Below are positions 62,042-64,000 of a DNA stretch of 64,000 nt, in pieces (within the stretch, counting starts at the first letter, position 1; every line of letters begins with the position of its first letter). This DNA comes from Nitrosopumilus sp. (GTDB taxonomy: Archaea > Thermoproteota > Nitrososphaeria > Nitrososphaerales > Nitrosopumilaceae). The notes below the pieces were generated by a model. The model made no database searches and was not told the DNA's origin. It was given only the letters and a program-made list of their open reading frames with translations. The stretch is taken from contig NZ_JAILWM010000004.1 of assembly GCF_025698945.1 (NCBI RefSeq), positions 62,001 through 126,000 of the forward strand. The letters are read 5' to 3'. The position numbers were made by a program, and so were the translations under genes.

Positions 62042-62524
62042 CTAATCATAAAAATCAACCAAGTCTATGATGTATTTTGATTCTAAATTATTAGATGTAA
62101 TTTTTTTTGAATTAATATCAACTGTCCAATCAAAATTCATCTCTCCCTTATGTGATTTAAAATCTAACAAAACTTGATATTTTTCTGAATCAATCTTTGA
62201 GACAATCAAATTTACTGTAGTTTTTTTGTCATCAAAAATTTTTTCATTAGGATATTCTTCTACAATTTTATTAGATATTGCATCTAATACTGTTAACCCC
62301 GATTCATTTGGACCATTATAATTCATTAAAATCTCAACAGGGAGTTTTTGTTCTTCAGACAGTTCAGGAAAGTTGCTTTGTAAATCTCCTTTTGTTAATT
62401 CAGGAATTACAAACACAACAAATAGTGCAAGAATTGCTAGATAAATTGGAGCCCTCTTTTTTAGAAATGCCTTAAAATCTGATTTCTTTGGTTTTTCTTC
62501 CTTTCTCTTTTTGTCTTTGACCAA
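62042..62524 (-). CDS. Membrane-anchored protein, function unknown
   Basis: 160 residues: very basic N-terminus (KDKKRKEEKPKKSDFKAFLKK), one membrane helix (about 27-43), and an extracytoplasmic beta-rich domain ending VDINSKKITSNN. Type II orientation likely (basic side in). TTG start. No family recognised. Ends 2 bp from the convergent peptidase gene. Confidence 0.65.
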   Translation of the reverse strand: MVKDKKRKEEKPKKSDFKAFLKKRAPIYLAILALFVVFVIPELTKGDLQSNFPELSEEQKLPVEILMNYNGPNESGLTVLDAISNKIVEEYPNEKIFDDKKTTVNLIVSKIDSEKYQVLLDFKSHKGEMNFDWTVDINSKKITSNNLESKYIIDLVDFYD

Positions 62525-62540
62525 TTTATCTCCTAAATAA

Positions 62541-63377
62541 CTAGTGTTTTGCAGTTAAAATTAAAACTTGCCAAGGAAATAGAATGATTTCATTTTTCTT
62601 TGTATACTGAGTAGTCTTTTCTTTAACTAGCTGTTTTAGCTCTTTTCTTTTTAAATAATTTAATGAATCTAGTTTTTCTTTGAGTGGTTTTGCAATGTAT
62701 TTCATATAGTTTCTCCAGTAGTCTTCAAATTTTCCTGGACTATATTCAAAAACATATTCTTTTACTAATATTTTTGAAAATCCTGCTTTTTTAATTTCAG
62801 CATTTAATGCTGATTTTGTTCCAAATCTATCAAGATTTGGTGATCCGGGAGGAACATAATCTGGAATAAATTTTGTTACAGAATCTAAAATACTGCTAAA
62901 AAATGGAACTTTACTTCCATGAACAGAAATTCCAATTTTTCCATCTTTTTTGAGGCTATTTTTCATATTTTTTAATGCCTTTTGTGAATTAGGAAAAAAG
63001 AATAGTGCATATTGGCATGTGATGATATCAAATTTTTTTGTAAAACTGAAATTTTCTGCATCACTATTTAAAAAATCCAAATTTGATTTTTTTATATTCC
63101 ATTTTTTTGCAATTTTTATTGCAGTATTTGATGCATCAATTCCAATTACAGTACCTGAATTTCCTATTTTTTTGTGAATTTCTTTTGTTACTACTCCAGT
63201 TCCACATGCAACATCTAAAACAGAATTTCCTTTCTTAATATTTACAAGTTCAATTAGTTTTCTAGTACTTTGGAATGGTCCTTTGTTAATACTTGCCCAT
63301 CTTTTATGATAACGAGGAGCTACCTCATTCCATATTTTCATATTCCTTTGTTTGTATTCTGTTTGATTAAATCTCAT
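62541..63377 (-). CDS. SAM-dependent methyltransferase, UbiE/class I type
   Basis: 278 residues. VLDVACGTGVVTKEI is motif I, with GIDAS and SDAENFSF following, and ITCQYALFFFPN near motif IV. Resembles UbiE/COQ5-type enzymes that methylate quinone precursors, but other small molecules are possible. ATG start. Confidence 0.85.
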   Translation of the reverse strand: MRFNQTEYKQRNMKIWNEVAPRYHKRWASINKGPFQSTRKLIELVNIKKGNSVLDVACGTGVVTKEIHKKIGNSGTVIGIDASNTAIKIAKKWNIKKSNLDFLNSDAENFSFTKKFDIITCQYALFFFPNSQKALKNMKNSLKKDGKIGISVHGSKVPFFSSILDSVTKFIPDYVPPGSPNLDRFGTKSALNAEIKKAGFSKILVKEYVFEYSPGKFEDYWRNYMKYIAKPLKEKLDSLNYLKRKELKQLVKEKTTQYTKKNEIILFPWQVLILTAKH

Positions 63378-63405
63378 TTTATACTAACTACAATTATGAT
63401 GTATT

Positions 63406-63573
63406 TTATGTAATCTCTTCTGATTTAGCTTTTATTGAATTTCCTGTTTCATGAAAATATCTATGCTCAATTTGTTTTATTTTTTCTTGTAATTTTCTGT
63501 CATTAGATTTTTTTATTTTTAATTTTATTTGGTTATATTCTGCTATTAACATTCTAAGCTCTGATTTTTTCAT
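63406..63573 (-). CDS. 55-residue charged helical miniprotein
   Basis: An intact frame MKKSELRMLIAEYNQIKLKI onward, Lys/Glu/Gln-rich and ending AKSEEIT. Its ATG overlaps the CoaB stop (ATGA), so it is translationally coupled to coaB. Predicted to be a single long helix or a helical hairpin. No family recognised. Downstream (63378-63405) is only the spacer before the methyltransferase gene. Confidence 0.7.
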   Translation of the reverse strand: MKKSELRMLIAEYNQIKLKIKKSNDRKLQEKIKQIEHRYFHETGNSIKAKSEEIT

Positions 63574-64000
63574 TTTAATTTAAGTTCAATTTGCTTTCTA
63601 ATGAATTTTGCAATCTTTTCTTTACTTGTTCTAGTAGACACGATGATTTTTTTTGAATCCACGATTATTACTTGATTATTTTTTGGATTTTTCATATATT
63701 TTGTACCAATATCATTTGCAACTATCAAATCAGAAGATGATTCTTTTAATTTTTCTTGAGCTGATTTTATGAGTTGATTTTTTGTTAAATTAGTTTCTGC
63801 TTTAAAGCCTATCAGTAAAACATCTTTTTGAATTTTTTTGACAAGATCTATGATTTTAGGTGTCTTTTTGAGGCTAATTCTTAGTTCATTTTTTGAACTT
63901 TTAATTTTATTTTTACTTGAATTTATTGGAACATAGTCTGATATAGCTGCAGCCATAATTACAATATCAAATTTTTTCATTAATTCTTGTTTTACAGCAT
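63570..64000 (-). CDS. coaB: Phosphopantothenate-cysteine ligase domain of CoaBC (5' end outside window)
   Basis: The last 143 residues or so of CoaB, or of a fused CoaBC. AVKQELMKKFDIVIMAAAIS, VLLIGFKAET and SDLIVANDI identify the ligase step of coenzyme A synthesis. The frame is open to the right edge. The stop overlaps the ATG of the miniprotein by 4 bp. Confidence 0.9.
   Translation of the reverse strand, partial: AVKQELMKKFDIVIMAAAISDYVPINSSKNKIKSSKNELRISLKKTPKIIDLVKKIQKDVLLIGFKAETNLTKNQLIKSAQEKLKESSSDLIVANDIGTKYMKNPKNNQVIIVDSKKIIVSTRTSKEKIAKFIRKQIELKLK

Overview
The window reads as the chromosome of an ammonia-oxidising archaeon of the Nitrosopumilus type (Thaumarchaeota/Nitrososphaerota). 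It is AT-rich and very densely packed. It combines archaeal information-processing genes (PolD large subunit DP2, GINS, PCNA, RpoL, TFS, the CPSF-like termination nuclease FttA, thermosome, proteasome beta subunit), the archaeal lipid gene egsA, secreted blue-copper (cupredoxin) proteins, cobalamin genes (cobJ, bluB) and many small lineage-type membrane and zinc-finger proteins. Many starts are TTG or GTG. Several genes have a TATA box about 25 bp before the start codon, which fits leaderless transcription. I see no rRNA, CRISPR array, insertion sequence or prophage. The species assignment is inference from gene content only.

Layout. 1-9.7 kb: 3' end of DP2, SHMT, thermosome, glutamine synthetase 1, GINS, AN1 finger, SDR plus SQR-like flavoprotein. 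9.7-17.7 kb: an RNA-maturation block (tRNA-Pro, a Ser/Thr kinase, CCA-adding enzyme, ThpR, UPF0200/UPF0201 pair, sirtuin, RNase Z, tRNA G10 methyltransferase, PRPP synthetase). 17.7-30.4 kb: MscS channel, KamA-like radical SAM enzyme, glutamine synthetase 2, amino-acid permease, VIT-type transporter, UspA, a J-domain/beta-helix protein facing a membrane class III cyclase, and a plastocyanin-like protein. 30.4-37.9 kb: an Asp-ligand ferredoxin with a tandem repeat upstream of its promoter, a RecA-like protein without a Walker A motif, PLP enzyme, RAM regulator, cyclase-family hydrolase, phosphatase, two tiny paralogous genes, then rpoL-tfs-pcn-lysC. 37.9-49.6 kb: DUF7482-like secreted protein, cobJ, tyrS, a DegT aminotransferase coupled to an MtrA-like corrinoid domain, dUTPase, PfkB kinase, zinc-ribbon miniproteins, cyclophilin, small HTH protein, a 39-residue Cys-rich protein and the one large gene-free stretch (49.27-49.64 kb). 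49.6-64 kb: flavodoxin-like reductase, tRNA-Arg with an enlarged D-loop, bluB, tRNA-Val with C33, rtcA, nadM, class V aminotransferase, FKBP, egsA, psmB, FttA, a short SepF, PP-loop enzyme, M24 peptidase, methyltransferase and the start of a coaB operon running off the right edge.

How genes work together. tRNA end-processing, CCA addition and modification genes are concentrated at 9.7-17 kb. Transcription and replication factors rpoL-tfs-pcn form a tight run. Cobalamin synthesis (cobJ, bluB) shares the window with a possible corrinoid-binding MtrA-like domain. Convergent genes repeatedly overlap at their stop codons, leaving no room for separate terminators. No classic defence system was found. 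The best candidates for undescribed biology are the small genes that conventional length cut-offs miss (34.1-34.4, 46.6, 49.2 and 63.4-63.6 kb), the ferredoxin upstream repeat, the HSD J-domain protein, the MtrA-like gene and the two unusual tRNAs.
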